Assembly (NCBI GenBank): GCA_030446685.1
Contig: JAUJMV010000004.1
Coordinates: 141,265-189,537, forward strand
Reading direction: 5' to 3'
From: Thermomicrobiales bacterium
GTDB taxonomy: Bacteria; Chloroflexota; Chloroflexia; Thermomicrobiales; CADCWN01
Length of the DNA stretch: 48,273 nt
Part shown: piece after piece, positions 1-9,159 of the stretch
Position numbering within the stretch: position 1 is the first letter of the stretch
How the letters are laid out: each line of letters starts with the position of its first letter
Translations under genes and position numbers: made by a program
The notes under the pieces: model-generated
What the model was told of the DNA's origin: nothing
The model's input: only the letters and a program-made list of their open reading frames with translations
The model's database searches: none

Positions 1-326
1 GGGATCACGCCGCCCGCGCCCCGGCTGCCGTAGCCGAGGTCGCTGGGGATGATCAGCGTGCGCCGGTCGCCGACCTTCATCCCGGCCACGCCCTCGTCCC
101 AGCCCTTGATCACCTGGCCGCGCCCCAGGCCGAACTCGAACGGCTCGTTGCGGTCGCGCGAGCTGTCGAACTTCCGGCCGTTCTCCAAGGTGCCGGTGTA
201 ATGGACCGAGACGCGGTCGCCGGCCTTCGCCGCCGGGCCGCTGCCGCCGCCGTGATCGACGTACCGCAGCCCCGATGCGGTCTGCTGCTCCTGCCGCTCG
301 GCGCCCGTGTTCTGCATGCCGCTCAT
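1..326 (-). CDS. FKBP-type peptidyl-prolyl cis-trans isomerase (3' end outside window)
   Basis: The protein catalyses cis-trans isomerisation of X-Pro bonds and is a folding helper. The visible 108 residues read as a single FKBP domain: [18 protein letters not shown] (about residues 34-51), then the [17 protein letters not shown] core with the conserved active-site Trp, then [18 protein letters not shown]. The C-terminal strand, usually about 12 more residues, lies beyond the window edge. The ATG at 326 is chosen because AGGAGG sits 12 nt upstream; an in-frame ATG at 317 is an alternative. No signal peptide is visible, so a cytoplasmic protein is likely. It is divergent from the next gene. 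The family assignment is secure; the cellular substrate is unknown. Confidence 0.93.
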   Translation of the reverse strand, partial: MSGMQNTGAERQEQQTASGLRYVDHGGGSGPAAKAGDRVSVHYTGTLENGRKFDSSRDRNEPFEFGLGRGQVIKGWDEGVAGMKVGDRRTLIIPSDLGYGSRGAGGVI

Positions 327-674
327 CGTGGCCTGTGCCCTCCTCTCGATCGGCTCATCGTCGCGCGCCGCCCGCGGTGCAGTCGCGGTGACGGAGCCGC
401 GGGCGGCTCCCGGCTGGCTGCCCGCGAAAATCGTGCCACAGCGGGCGCGGCCCGCTGTCCCCGAACGCCCGCGCCGGGCTATCAGGTGGATTTGCCCCTC
501 CGCTCGCTGGTCTTATGCACAGCGGTTGACCGATCGGCTGCCGCACGGTAGAACCTGTACGTACAACGCAGTGGCCGCGGCCGGCGGCGCCCCTTCCGCG
601 GAAGGCCTGTGCCCTCGCCCTTTCCGGCGGCCGGCGTTAGAATTGGGGTACGACGAAGCGAGGAGGAGAGAGCC
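327..674. other. Divergent intergenic region
   Basis: No convincing gene. Overlapping open frames here are by-products of high GC. It must hold the promoters of the leftward FKBP gene and the rightward kinase-like gene. Two possible rightward -10 elements are seen: TAGAAC at 549-554, paired with TTGACC, and TAGAAT at 638-643, which would leave a leader of about 25 nt. Confidence 0.4.
526..554 (+). promoter_or_regulatory. Candidate sigma-70-type promoter of the kinase-like gene
   Basis: TTGACC at 526-531 and TAGAAC at 549-554 are separated by exactly 17 nt. They match the housekeeping consensus at 5 and 4 of 6 positions. A competing TAGAAT -10 lies at 638-643 without a clear -35. Confidence 0.4.
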
Positions 675-1340
675 GTGCAAGCGCACCGCGCGCACAAAGA
701 GGCCCTGGCGCACGTCCTCTGGCTCGGCGGCACGCCCTGCTCGGGGAAAACGTCGGTCGCCGGGCGGCTCGCGGACAGGTTCGCGCTGCGGTTGTACCAC
801 TACGACCGGCACGAGCGGGCGCATGCGGCCCTCGGCCGCCCCGCGCGGCACCCGGCCATGCGTGAGTACGTCGCGATGACCATGGACCAACGCTGAGTGC
901 TGCGCCCGGTCGAGGAGATGGTGCGGGCGACGACGGCGGCGTGGGCGGAGCGCTTCGAGATGGTCGTCGCCGATCTCCTCGCGTTGCCGGGGGCCGCGCC
1001 GGTGCTCGCCGAGGGGCCGGGTCTCCTCCCCGAGTGCGTCGCGCCGCTCCTCTCCTCCCCGCGGCAAGCCATCTGGCTGGTCCCGACCGAGGCGTTCAAG
1101 CGGGCCACGCAGCCCACGCGCGGCGGCGCGCCGATGGACGGGACGAGCGACCCCGAGCGGGCCTACCGGAACCTGATCGCCCTCGACCTGCAACTGGCCG
1201 TCAACGTCAAGCGGCGGGCCGGGGAGTTGGGCCTGACCGTGCTCGACGTGGACGGGACGAGGTCGCTCGACGATGTGGCGGCGGCCGTGACGGAACACTT
1301 CGCGCTGCGGTTCCCCACGCCCGGCCCATCCGCCGGCTAG
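675..1340 (+). pseudogene. P-loop kinase-like protein interrupted by an in-frame TGA
   Basis: Small nucleotide-binding protein. A Walker A loop GTPCSGKTS lies at about residues 16-24, followed by a shikimate or adenylate kinase-like layout with a late DVDGTRSLDD segment. The frame starts at GTG 675, preceded by AGGAGGAGAG. It runs to a TGA at 894-896, then continues in the same frame from the next codon to 1340, so the second half carries on the same protein (220 residues plus the stop codon). The TGA follows MDQR and precedes VLRPVEEMVR. From memory of similar proteins this position is Trp (DQRWVLR), so a TGG to TGA change is the simplest explanation. No SECIS-like hairpin follows, unlike the formate dehydrogenase gene. 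It could be a real nonsense mutation or a base-call error. Substrate unknown. Confidence 0.6.
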
Positions 1341-1368
1341 TGCGGAATCAGAGCGGCTCGGCGCTGTA

Positions 1369-1459
1369 GTAGGGGCGGGTTTCCAAGCCGCCCGGTCGTC
1401 CTACCTCTCATCCGTCGTCGGGGATCGGCAACGTGGGCGGGTTGGAAACCCGCCCTTAC
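1369..1459. repeat. Imperfect long inverted repeat (palindrome a of composite repeat)
   Basis: The left arm at 1369-1393 begins GTAGGGGCGGGTTTCC. The right arm at 1435-1459 is its reverse complement at 23 of 25 positions. The ends resemble those of the palindromes at 7060 and 32605. It sits between two convergent genes and may also act as a terminator. A heptamer array follows 17 nt later. Confidence 0.75.
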
Positions 1460-1476
1460 CGGCGTCTCCGAAGCGG

Positions 1477-1525
1477 CCCTCCGCCTTCAGCCCTCCGCCT
1501 TTAGCCTTCCGCCCTCGGCCATCGC
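1477..1525. repeat. Heptamer array (CCYTCCG-type, 7 units)
   Basis: In phase the units read CCCTCCG, CCTTCAG, CCCTCCG, CCTTTAG, CCTTCCG, CCCTCGG, CCATCGC. The array overlaps the last codons of the leftward S9 peptidase gene, so its C-terminal residues are repeat-encoded. Confidence 0.7.
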
Positions 1526-3433
1526 CCCCTCCGGGCGCAGCCAGCGGTCGAACCAGGCGCGCGTGCGGCGCAGGGCGTCGAGCTGGTGGTGGCGCTCGCG
1601 CAGGCCGTGCGGCTCGCGCGGGTAGACGACCAGCTCGAACGGCACCCCGCTCGCGCAGCCCGCGCGCGAAGAAGCGCCCCTGGCTGACCGGCACCCGCTC
1701 GTCCCGCTCGCCGTGCAGGATCAGGACGGGGGTCGCCACCCGCCCGACGAAGGAGATCGGGCTGAGCGCGTCGTGGCGGTGCGGCCCGACGCCCTCCCAG
1801 CCGGTGCTGCCGCCGAGCCGCGCCTCGAAGTGCGGCAGGTCGCTCTCGGCCACCATCATGCCCCAGTCGCTGACCCCCGCGCCCATCACGCCCGCCCCGA
1901 AGCGGTCGGTCTGCCCGACCGCCCAGGCGGTCATGAAACCGCCCTGGCTCCAGCCCCCGATGCCGAGGCGGTCGGGGTCGGCGACCCCCTCCGCGATCAG
2001 CCGGTCGAGCCCGGCGACGATGTCCCCCCAATCCTCCATCCCGACCGCGCCCGCGACGGCGGCGGCGAAGCGGATGCCGTGGCCCATCCCGCCGCGCGGG
2101 TTCGGCAGGAAGACCGCGTAGCCCGCCGTCGCCAGCCACTGCCCCGAGGGCGCCCAACTGAGCTGGAAGCTGTCGGCGAAGCGGCCGTAGGGGCCGCCGT
2201 GGACGATCGTGATCAGCGGGAAGGGGCCGTCCTCGCGGCCCTTGCCGGGCTGCAGGATCAGCAGCCCGTCGAGCGCCAGCCCGTCGGCGGCGGTCCAGGC
2301 GAGCCGTTCCTGCCGGCCCCAACTGACGGCCCGCAGCGGTGCCTGCACGTCGGTCACGCGCTCCAGCGGCTCCTCCGGCGACCCGGCCCAGACCTCGGCC
2401 GGCTCGTCGGGCGGGCTGTGGATGCAGGCGACCATTTGCCCGTCGTCGCTGGCGGTCAGCGACGCGAGGCCGCCCCGGTGGCGCGACAGGCGGGTGAGCT
2501 TGCCGCTCTCGGGGTCGAGGCGGTCGATCGCCGTGTCGAGCCCTTCCGCGACGGTGACGAAGGGGTCGCTGTCGCGCCCGCGGCAGAGGCCCGCGGGGCA
2601 GGCCGAGAGCCCTTCGGTCGGGAGGCGCGGCGCCGGCTCGGCCAGGTCCACGGCGAAGACGGCCCAGCCCGCGACGTTGCCCGGCTCGGCCCCGGCCAGG
2701 TAGAAGAGGCGCCGCCCGGCGCGGTCCCAGGTCAGCGCGGACCCGCCGGAGGGGAGGGTGCAGACCGGCTCGGTCGCGCCCGTCGCCAGCTCGACCAGCG
2801 CCAGCTCGACCGGCTGCGAATTGTTGTCGAGCTCCGGCGTCGGCCAGGTGATGACGGCGCAGCGGGCGCCGTCGGGCGCGCGCGCGAGCGCGGCGACGTG
2901 GCGCGCGGCGAACTCCTCCCCGGCGAGCGTGCGGATCTCGCGCGTCGCCAGGTCGAGCAGGCGCAGGCGGGCGTAACGCCAGCGTTCCCCGAAGACGTCG
3001 GCGTCGTCGCGCTCCCGCTCGCGGCGCTCCTCCTCCGCGGTCGGCGGATCCTCGGACAGCAGGGCGATCCCTTGCCCGCCGGGGAGGGCGCGAAGTCCCC
3101 GATCCCCGGTTTCCCGGTGGTCAGCGCCTCGGACTCGCCCCCGCCAGCGGCAGGCGGTGCAATTGCGCCTGGCCCGCTCGGCGCGGTCGGACAGGAAGTA
3201 GAGCCACGCCCCGTCGGGCGACCAGCGCGGCGCGCGGTCCTCCGCCTCGCCGGCGGTCACCTGGCGCGGCGGCGCTGCCCGGTCGGTCCGCGCCAGCCAG
3301 ATCGCGCTCTGCCCGTGCTCGCCGCGCCGCCCCAGCGGCGCGACGACGAACGCGACCAGCGCCCCGTCGGGGAGACCTGCGGATCGCTCGGGACCAGGCC
3401 ATCGACGATCATCTCGGCGGTCAGTTCGGTCAC
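1487..3433 (-). pseudogene. S9 family peptidase (prolyl oligopeptidase / acylaminoacyl-peptidase type), multiply frameshifted
   Basis: Serine peptidase with an N-terminal beta-propeller built of WSPDG-type repeats and a C-terminal alpha/beta-hydrolase domain. The catalytic parts are all visible: nucleophile Ser in GGWSQGGFM, Asp in LHGERDERVP, and His in YPREPHGL. The last is only recovered by shifting frame near 1650. I count about five single-base losses relative to the expected protein, near 3380, 3165, 3140, 3080 and 1650, mostly in C or G runs. The start is GTG 3433 with GGGGAGGGG just upstream; the corrected stop is the TGA at 1487. Corrected length of about 648 residues is normal for the family. 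The pattern fits sequencing error or a recently broken gene. Substrate cannot be told. Confidence 0.85.
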
Positions 3434-4378
3434 GATGCCCCTCCCCTTGGTGCGTTCCCCGGCAGCGCGGGCGCGCGGCAGCGACGAGCGGAAGAACGCG
3501 CTCTCCGTCTCCGCACGGATAGTACCAGACCGGGCGATATCACACGGCGTAGCGCAATGTTCGGTGTGAGGCCGTAGCGGAGAGGCGGGCGATGCGCTAC
3601 ACTATGTTAGATCCAGCGAGTGGTAGAGGGATATACGTACCCTTATGGATGCGAGCCAGACGTCGTACAGAAAATCGGGTGTAGACGATCAAGCATATGC
3701 GCCTGCACAGCATTTGATGAGGCAGCACGGCGAAGCAGCGCGCCGAGTACTCCCCCCACCAGTTGCACGCTCATGCTGTCTCAAGGAAAGGCCCTGATGA
3801 GCCAGCGTTCCCCGTCCGTCGCGCTACCTCACCGCCCTACACTATCATGGCTCACGAGTAGTCGGCGGATCCTGGAGGCTACTTTGCCCGACCAGGTTGA
3901 GACGACACCCGCTACGACGCGGCAGTGATCGCTCGGCGCGGTAGGCTTTCGAGGTTGGTAACATTGTCCGTGGATGGAGCACCCGCACTGGGTACGCTAT
4001 AAGCCTCGTGGCGGCCACCTGGCGCGCGGCGCTGGGCGCGTAACGTATGTTCTTAGTGGACACCGAGCGTCGAGAGAGTCGGCAAGGCCCGTGTCCACCC
4101 CAGGGGGCTGCGGCGAGAACTGATTCGGAGATCCAAGTATCGCGCCAGGGGGTTCGTGATGCCGACTTCCTGCGCCGTTGATTGCCGGACCAACATCGAT
4201 TTTCAGCACCTGCAACCGTTATGCGGCCTTCGCCTGACCGAGGAGGATGTCCAAGCGCACCACGCCGACCGGTAGCTCGTAGGCTATCTTGACCAGATAC
4301 GGTTCTCGCCGAGGGAACGGCGCGCCCGAATCTTTACCCCAAAGGGCTACGCGCTATTGCGCACTATGCGAGGAAGCG
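3434..4378. other. Long region with no recognisable gene, lower GC than surroundings
   Basis: About 945 nt. Open frames of up to 102 codons occur on both strands, but none has a convincing ribosome site or a familiar protein pattern. Base composition is visibly less GC-rich than the flanks. TACACT at 3598-3603 could be a -10 element without a clear -35. It may be a decayed gene or an old insertion. Confidence 0.4.
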
Positions 4379-4898
4379 ATGAGCACCCCCGCCCGCGGCC
4401 CCGGAGACCCTCTCGATGACACGCGCTACGAAGTGATCGACGGGGAGTTATTCGTATCCGGGCAGCCGCACTGGGCGCATCAGTTCGCCAGCATGATGCT
4501 GGGCGCGGCGCTACAACTGAGTCGGCGGACCCGCCGGGGTGTCGCCAATATCGCGCCGGGGGTGATCTTCTCGCCGAGGACGCGTCGCACCGGACGCCAT
4601 CTGGATCAGCCGGGAACGGCGCGCCCTGGGGCTACGCGCGGATGGGCGCACGCGGCCCCGGAGACGATCGAGGTCCTCTCGCCGGGCAGCACCAACGAGC
4701 GGCGCGACCGCGAACTGAAGCTCAATCTCTACGCGCGTGAGGGAGTCGAGGAGTACTGGCTGGTCGATTGGCGCGCGGACGATCGCGCACCGGCGCGCCG
4801 GCACCCTGACCCTGACCGACGCCGACACCCTGACCTCGCCGCTGCTGCCCGGCTTCGCCTGCCCGGTCCGCGACCTCTGGGAGCCGGCGCTCGACTGA
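4379..4898 (+). pseudogene. Uma2 family endonuclease-like protein (DUF820), frameshifted
   Basis: Uma2 proteins have a PD-(D/E)XK nuclease-like fold and occur in many copies in Chloroflexota and cyanobacteria; their role is unclear. Here RYEVIDGELFVSGQPHWAHQ (about residues 16-35) matches the family N-terminus. The later block [20 protein letters not shown] and EEYWLVD is the family core. Between them the frame is lost: the expected IWISRERRALGL is readable only in other frames. The C-terminus ([18 protein letters not shown]) is again in another frame, ending at TGA 4898. The start is ATG 4379 with GCGAGGAAG upstream. At least three or four indels are needed. The 3' end overlaps the antisense tail of moaC. 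Confidence 0.8.
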
Positions 4899-5420
4899 CC
4901 CGCCGCGCTCAGCCCGGCCCCTGCCCGCCGCCCCGCCGGCCGCGCCCCCGCGCTCGAACGTGCCGCTCTTGCCGCCGCTCTTGTGCAGCAGCCGGATATC
5001 GTCGATCGTCATCGCGCGGTCGACCGCCTTGACCATGTCGTAGATCGTCAGCGCCGCCGCGCTCACCGCGGTCAGCGCCTCCATCTCGACGCCGGTCTGC
5101 CCGCGCGTCGCCACCCGCGCGGTGATCGCGATGCTGCGCCCGTCCTCCCCGAACGCGAACTCGCAGCCGATCGCCGTCAGCAGCAGCGGGTGGCACATCG
5201 GGATGATCTCGTGCGTCTTCTTGGCGGCCATGATCGCCGCGACCTGCGCCACCGCCAGCACGTCCCCCTTGGCCGCGCGCCCCTCGCGGATCAGCGCCAG
5301 CGTCGCCGGCTCCATCCGCACCGTCCCGCCGGCGACCGCGACGCGCTCCGTCAGCGCCTTGTCGCCGACGTCCACCATCCGCGCGCGCCCGGCCTCATCG
5401 AAGTGCGTCAGCTCGGCCAC
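4722..5420 (-). CDS. moaC: Cyclic pyranopterin monophosphate synthase MoaC
   Basis: MoaC converts the MoaA product to cyclic pyranopterin monophosphate, the early step of molybdenum cofactor synthesis. Residues 1-157 match the family end to end: [16 protein letters not shown], the signature [48 protein letters not shown] and the KSGGKSG tail. MoaC is usually about 160 residues, so the last 75 residues here are foreign. They are Arg/Gly-rich and read antisense through the Uma2 gene. One base change in the GC-rich tail would give a stop at about 4909, the likely true end. The start is GTG 5420 with AAAGGAG 6 nt upstream. Moco is needed by the formate dehydrogenase encoded at 41-46 kb. Confidence 0.93.
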   Translation of the reverse strand: MAELTHFDEAGRARMVDVGDKALTERVAVAGGTVRMEPATLALIREGRAAKGDVLAVAQVAAIMAAKKTHEIIPMCHPLLLTAIGCEFAFGEDGRSIAITARVATRGQTGVEMEALTAVSAAALTIYDMVKAVDRAMTIDDIRLLHKSGGKSGTFERGGAAGGAAGRGRAERGGSVERRLPEVADRAGEAGQQRRGQGVGVGQGQGAGAPVRDRPRANRPASTPRLPHARRD

Positions 5421-5509
5421 GCCATGCTCCTTTCGGGCCAGTCGTCAGCGGGGCGGAAGCCTTTGTCCCTGCCGGTACTCACCCACCGATCCGCTCCCGA
5501 CTCCCGACT

Positions 5510-7027
5510 TCAGTACGCGGGATCGTCGTTGATCGGGCGGGTGACGATCAGCCAGATGGTCTTGAGGATGATCTTGAGATCGAAGAGGGGGGACCAATTC
5601 TCGATGTAGTAGAGGTCGTAACGGGTGCGCTCCTCGATCGAGGTGTCGCCGCGCAGGCCGTTGACCTGCGCCCAGCCGGTGATGCCGGCCTTCTCGTGGT
5701 GGCGGTGGTGGTACTGCGGGATCGACTGGCTGAAGCGCTCGACGAAGTGGGGGCGCTCCGGGCGCGGCCCGACGATGCTCATCTCGCCGAGCAGCACGTT
5801 GATGAACTGCGGCAGCTCGTCGAGCGAGTAGCGGCGCATGATCCGCCCGAGCCGGGTCGGGCGGCTGTCGTCCGGCGTCGTCCAGACCGGGCCGGTCGCG
5901 GCCTCGGCCCCCACCGGCATCGACCGGAACTTGAGGCAGAGGAAGGGGCTGCCGTCGCGCCCGACCCGCTCCTGCACGTAGAAGACCGGGCCGGGCGAGG
6001 TCAGCTTCACCAGCGCCGCCAGGGCGATCAGCAGCGGCGAGACCAGCGTCAGGATGACCGCGCTGAAGACGATGTCGATGCCCCGCTTGAGGACGCGGTT
6101 CCAGCCCCGCAGCGCGACGTTGCGGACGCTGACCATCGGCATCCCGCCGAGATCGTCGAGGCTCAGCTCGTTGTTGGTGATCAACTGGAAGGTGTCGGGG
6201 TAGACCCGGATGTTCACCGGCTGATCGATCACCCGCTGCGCCAGCGCCAGCACCTCCTCGTGCGGCGTGCCGCCGAGCGCGATGATGATCTCGTCGACGC
6301 TGTGGGCGCGCACCAGCAGGGGGAGCTGCGCGGCGTCGCCGAGCACCGGCACCCCGCCGATCTTCGGCCGCCCGCCCCCCGCCGCCTCGCCGTGGGTGAG
6401 GAAGCCGACCACGTCGTAGCCGAGCCACGGCGAGCGCCGGATGGTCCGGAGGACGAGCTGGCCGGTCTTGTCCGTCCCGACGATCAGCAGCCGGTCGCGC
6501 GCGACCTCGCGGCTGCGGACAATCCCCATCAGGGCACTGTGGACGAACCGGCCGGCGGTGACGAGCGCGATGCAGAGGACCCAGCCGATCAGCAGCATCT
6601 GCCGCGAGTAGATGAAGCGCTCGCCGAGGAGCATCGAGTTGACGGCGATCGAGAGGACCAGGCCGATCGAGACCGCGCTGCTGATGCGGTAGAACTGGTC
6701 GATCTTCGAGATGCCGCGCTTGAGGCGGTAGAGCCCGGAGAAGGCGAAGGTGACCAGCAGCGTCGCCACCACCACGGCCAGCATGACCCCGTAGGTCACG
6801 TTGGAAGGCGTCAGGAAGGGGCTGAAGATGTCGATGTGCGCGCGGAGCTGGTAGGCCCCATAGAAGGCGGCGACGATCATGGTCGCGTCGACCGCGGCGC
6901 GGGAGACGCCGACCGCAACCGTCAGCCAGCGCTTGATCGCCGCCCGCCCCGGCGTCGGGCGCCAATCGGTCGCCTGGGGGCGTCCCGGCAGCGGGGCCGG
7001 GCGCTCGGGCAGGGTCTTCACCGACAC
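5510..7027 (-). CDS. Polyprenyl glycosylphosphotransferase (exopolysaccharide priming enzyme)
   Basis: Membrane enzyme that transfers a sugar-1-phosphate from a UDP-sugar to undecaprenyl phosphate, starting capsule or exopolysaccharide units. The 505 residues show the WbaP/WcaJ layout. An N-terminal block has four to five hydrophobic helices (about residues 40-170). A middle nucleotide-binding-like domain begins RLLIVGTDKTGQ. The C-terminal bacterial sugar-transferase domain begins KRGIDIVFSAVIL, with PVFYVQERVGRDG, LKFRSM, RYSLDELPQ, SIVGPRPERPHF and GITGWAQVNGLRGDTS. Length and motifs are complete. The GTG start at 7027 is tentative because no good ribosome site precedes it. A GT2 gene lies upstream on the same strand, separated by a repeat. 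The sugar is probably glucose or galactose, but this is not shown by the sequence. Confidence 0.93.
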   Translation of the reverse strand: MSVKTLPERPAPLPGRPQATDWRPTPGRAAIKRWLTVAVGVSRAAVDATMIVAAFYGAYQLRAHIDIFSPFLTPSNVTYGVMLAVVVATLLVTFAFSGLYRLKRGISKIDQFYRISSAVSIGLVLSIAVNSMLLGERFIYSRQMLLIGWVLCIALVTAGRFVHSALMGIVRSREVARDRLLIVGTDKTGQLVLRTIRRSPWLGYDVVGFLTHGEAAGGGRPKIGGVPVLGDAAQLPLLVRAHSVDEIIIALGGTPHEEVLALAQRVIDQPVNIRVYPDTFQLITNNELSLDDLGGMPMVSVRNVALRGWNRVLKRGIDIVFSAVILTLVSPLLIALAALVKLTSPGPVFYVQERVGRDGSPFLCLKFRSMPVGAEAATGPVWTTPDDSRPTRLGRIMRRYSLDELPQFINVLLGEMSIVGPRPERPHFVERFSQSIPQYHHRHHEKAGITGWAQVNGLRGDTSIEERTRYDLYYIENWSPLFDLKIILKTIWLIVTRPINDDPAY

Positions 7028-7059
7028 CGTGCTGTGGGCCGCGGGCCGCTAGGGTGATG

Positions 7060-7123
7060 CGTAGGGGCGTATGGCATAGGCACAGGCCCCGCTAAGCACG
7101 GGCGTATGCCATACGCCCCTACG
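7060..7123. repeat. Perfect 19-bp inverted repeat (palindrome b of composite repeat)
   Basis: CGTAGGGGCGTATGGCATA at 7060-7078 is the exact reverse complement of 7105-7123, with a 26-nt spacer. The ends and total length (64 nt) match the element at 32605-32667. It lies between two leftward genes. Confidence 0.9.
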
Positions 7124-7140
7124 TCTACCCGGTGGATCGC

Positions 7141-7175
<35 letters not shown>

Positions 7176-8117
7176 TCATGCCACGCGCTTCCTTTCCGCC
7201 GGTCGCAGCAGGTTGACGCCGAACGCCACGGCCCCGCGGGCGACGATGCCCGCGACGACGATCCAGTTGAGGACCCGTGGCGCGGCCGGCGCGTAGTGCT
7301 TGCGATAGAACAGATACATCGCGCGGTAGAACTCGACGATCATGCGCCCGCTGCGCTGCGCGCTCGTCGCCCCCTTGTAGTGTAGCACGCGCGTCGCCGG
7401 CTCATAGAAGACGCGCCAGCCGCGCGCCTTGATCCGGTAGGCCCAGTCGAGGTCCTCGCCGTACATGAAGAAGCGCTCGTCGAGCAGCCCCGCCCCGCGC
7501 GCCCCGGCGATCGCCGCGACGCGCACCAGCATGCAGGCGCCCATCACCGAATCGACCTCGGTGCGTCGCCCTGGATCGAGGTGCGTCAGGTTGTAGGCCG
7601 CCAGCCGGGCGTGGCCGGGGAAGCGGCGGCTGAGGCCGAGCAGCTTGTAGAGCGCGCTGGCCGGCGTCGGGAAGCCGCGGCGGCAGGCCAGGTCGAGCGT
7701 GCCGTCGCGCTTCTCGACGCGCGGCCCGACCACCCCCGCCTCGGGGTGCGTCTCGAGGAAGTCGGTCAGCACCTGCAGGGTCTCCGGGGCCAGGAAGAGG
7801 TCGGTGTTGAGCAGCAGCACGTACTCATGCGCGCGATCCGCGCCGGGGGGGAGGTCGTCGAGGATCGCGCGCAGCGCCAGGTTGTTCCCGCCGGCGAAGC
7901 CGCGGTTGCGCCCCGCCGCGATGGCCCGCGCCTGGGGGAACTCCCGCCGCAGCAGCGCGAGGCTGTCGTCGGCCGAGCCGTTGTCGACCACGGTGACGGT
8001 GAAGGGGAACGCCGTCGCGCTGGCGTAGGCGTGCGTCAGACACCGCCGCAGCAGCGCGGCGGTGTTGAAGTTCACGACGACGAGATGCAAGCGCGGTCCC
8101 GCCACGTCGCCAGTCAT
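7176..8117 (-). CDS. Glycosyltransferase family 2
   Basis: GT-A fold inverting glycosyltransferase of the rhamnosyltransferase-like group, adding a sugar to an envelope glycan. The start at ATG 8117 gives 313 residues beginning MTGDVAGPRLHLVVVNFNTA. The nucleotide-binding strand is LVVVNFNTAALLRRCL, followed by VTVVDNGSADDS and GRNRGFAGGNN. The DxD-like motif is LLLNTDLFL. An acceptor-side block FFMYGEDLDWAYR and a C-terminal hydrophobic stretch that may hold the membrane follow. All family blocks are present in order. It shares strand with the glycosylphosphotransferase gene, so a common glycan pathway is likely. Open frame continues upstream to 8495, but that extension is Pro/Arg-rich and unlike the family. 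Confidence 0.92.
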   Translation of the reverse strand: MTGDVAGPRLHLVVVNFNTAALLRRCLTHAYASATAFPFTVTVVDNGSADDSLALLRREFPQARAIAAGRNRGFAGGNNLALRAILDDLPPGADRAHEYVLLLNTDLFLAPETLQVLTDFLETHPEAGVVGPRVEKRDGTLDLACRRGFPTPASALYKLLGLSRRFPGHARLAAYNLTHLDPGRRTEVDSVMGACMLVRVAAIAGARGAGLLDERFFMYGEDLDWAYRIKARGWRVFYEPATRVLHYKGATSAQRSGRMIVEFYRAMYLFYRKHYAPAAPRVLNWIVVAGIVARGAVAFGVNLLRPAERKRVA

Positions 8118-8324
8118 TCCGGCAATCCCGCCCGTCTCCTGCGGCCACCTCGGGCGCGCGGCCCGCGTTCCCCAACTCCCCCATGTCCGGGCATCCCCCG
8201 ATGGAACGGACGGCGGGGCGGGCGGTTGCGCCCGGCGCCCTGGGGGCGGGAGGCGCGGCGGGGCATGGTATAGGCTTTGCGAAAGGACAAAACGGCCTGG
8301 CGCGCCGGAACGGGCCGGGGGCAG

Positions 8325-8330
8325 TATAAT
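8325..8330 (+). promoter_or_regulatory. Consensus -10 element upstream of the BON gene
   Basis: TATAAT in the 303-nt divergent gap between the GT2 and BON genes. No clear -35 lies 16-18 nt upstream, so the assignment rests on the -10 hexamer and its position 91 nt before the start codon. The rest of the gap shows no gene. Confidence 0.4.
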
Positions 8331-8420
8331 GGTCGCGCCGGGCGCTGCGCGCTGGCGCATTGACGATGCGGCCTGGTTGCCGGCGACGGCAACGGTTGAT
8401 GACCCGGGAGGAGGGCACGG

Positions 8421-8911
8421 ATGGCGGTCTTCGGACGGAGCAGGGAGCTCGATGTCGAGGCGTTGGTGGCGGAACTGCAGGCGAAGCAGAACCAACTGGT
8501 CCGGGAGATCGAGGACCTGGAGGCGGGCGGCGGCGGTGGCGGCGGTCGCTTCTGGCTCGGCCTGCTGGCCGGGGCCGCGCTCGGCGCGGGCGCGCTCTAC
8601 CTGCTCGACCCCGAGAAGGGCGAGGAGCGCCGGCTGAACCTACTCGGCGCGGCCGGGGCGTTCGGCGGCGGGGCCGACGACATGGCCGCGCGCGACCAGC
8701 AGGTCAACGAGCGGGTCGAGGGCCAGCTCTTCAGCGACGCCAGCGTCCCGCGGGGGCAGATCAACATCAACACCGTCGACGGGGTGGTCTACGTGCGCGG
8801 CACGGCCACCAGCCAGGAGCAGATCGCCGAGATCGAGCGGCGGATCAAGGGGATCGAGGGGTCGACGCGGTGATCAACCTGCTGCGCCTGCCGGCCACCG
8901 CCCAGGCGTAG
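8421..8911 (+). CDS. BON domain membrane-anchored protein (one frameshift near the 3' end)
   Basis: BON domains bind membranes or lipids and occur in stress-related envelope proteins. Order seen: a charged coiled-coil-like N-terminus (residues 10-34), a poly-Gly linker, one transmembrane helix with a YtxH-like end (FWLGLLAGAALGAGALYLLD, then PEKGEERR), and a BON domain (about 92-160) with INTVDGVVYVRGTA. The first frame stops at 8873. The last BON strand, VDAVINLLRLPATAQA, is in the next frame and ends at TAG 8911. One G missing from GGGG near 8857 explains this. The start is ATG 8421 after GGAGGAGGG. Confidence 0.82.
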
Positions 8912-8938
8912 CCCGTCTCCTCACTGCGAGCACAGCCG

Positions 8939-8978
8939 AACCGGCGGGGGCGCGTTCTCCAACGCGCTCCCGCCGGTT
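8939..8978 (+). terminator. Strong hairpin after the BON gene
   Basis: An 18-nt stem with one mismatch (8939-8956 with 8961-8978) and a 4-nt CTCC loop. No T-run follows, so termination is probable rather than certain. Confidence 0.6.
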
Positions 8979-9009
8979 GCTTGCTGGGAGCGTGGCGGGT
9001 GGTGGGAGG

Positions 9010-9031
9010 CCGGCGAGTTGAAACCCGCCGG
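9010..9031. repeat. Short inverted repeat with GTTGAAAC centre
   Basis: CCGGCGAGTT-GA-AACCCGCCGG, a 10-bp stem with one mismatch. Its centre resembles that of the palindrome at 1369-1459. Confidence 0.45.
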
Positions 9032-9159
9032 CGCCACAAAGCCGCCCGCGCCGCCTTGGGCGTGTCGTCAGTAGTGGTAGGGTAAGGGGAGCGGAGCGCG
9101 GGGAGTGGGACAACCCGAACATTGCTCGCGAGACGCAGCACCACGATGAGGACGTTGCG

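Noticed and set aside
894..920. TGA in the kinase-like gene as a second selenocysteine codon
   Set aside because: The expected residue is Trp, not Cys or Sec, and the 18 nt after the TGA do not lead to a GGUCU-type hairpin.
4722..4910. A MoaC C-terminal extension as a new domain
   Set aside because: Arg/Gly-rich antisense of the Uma2 gene; more likely readthrough after a lost stop.
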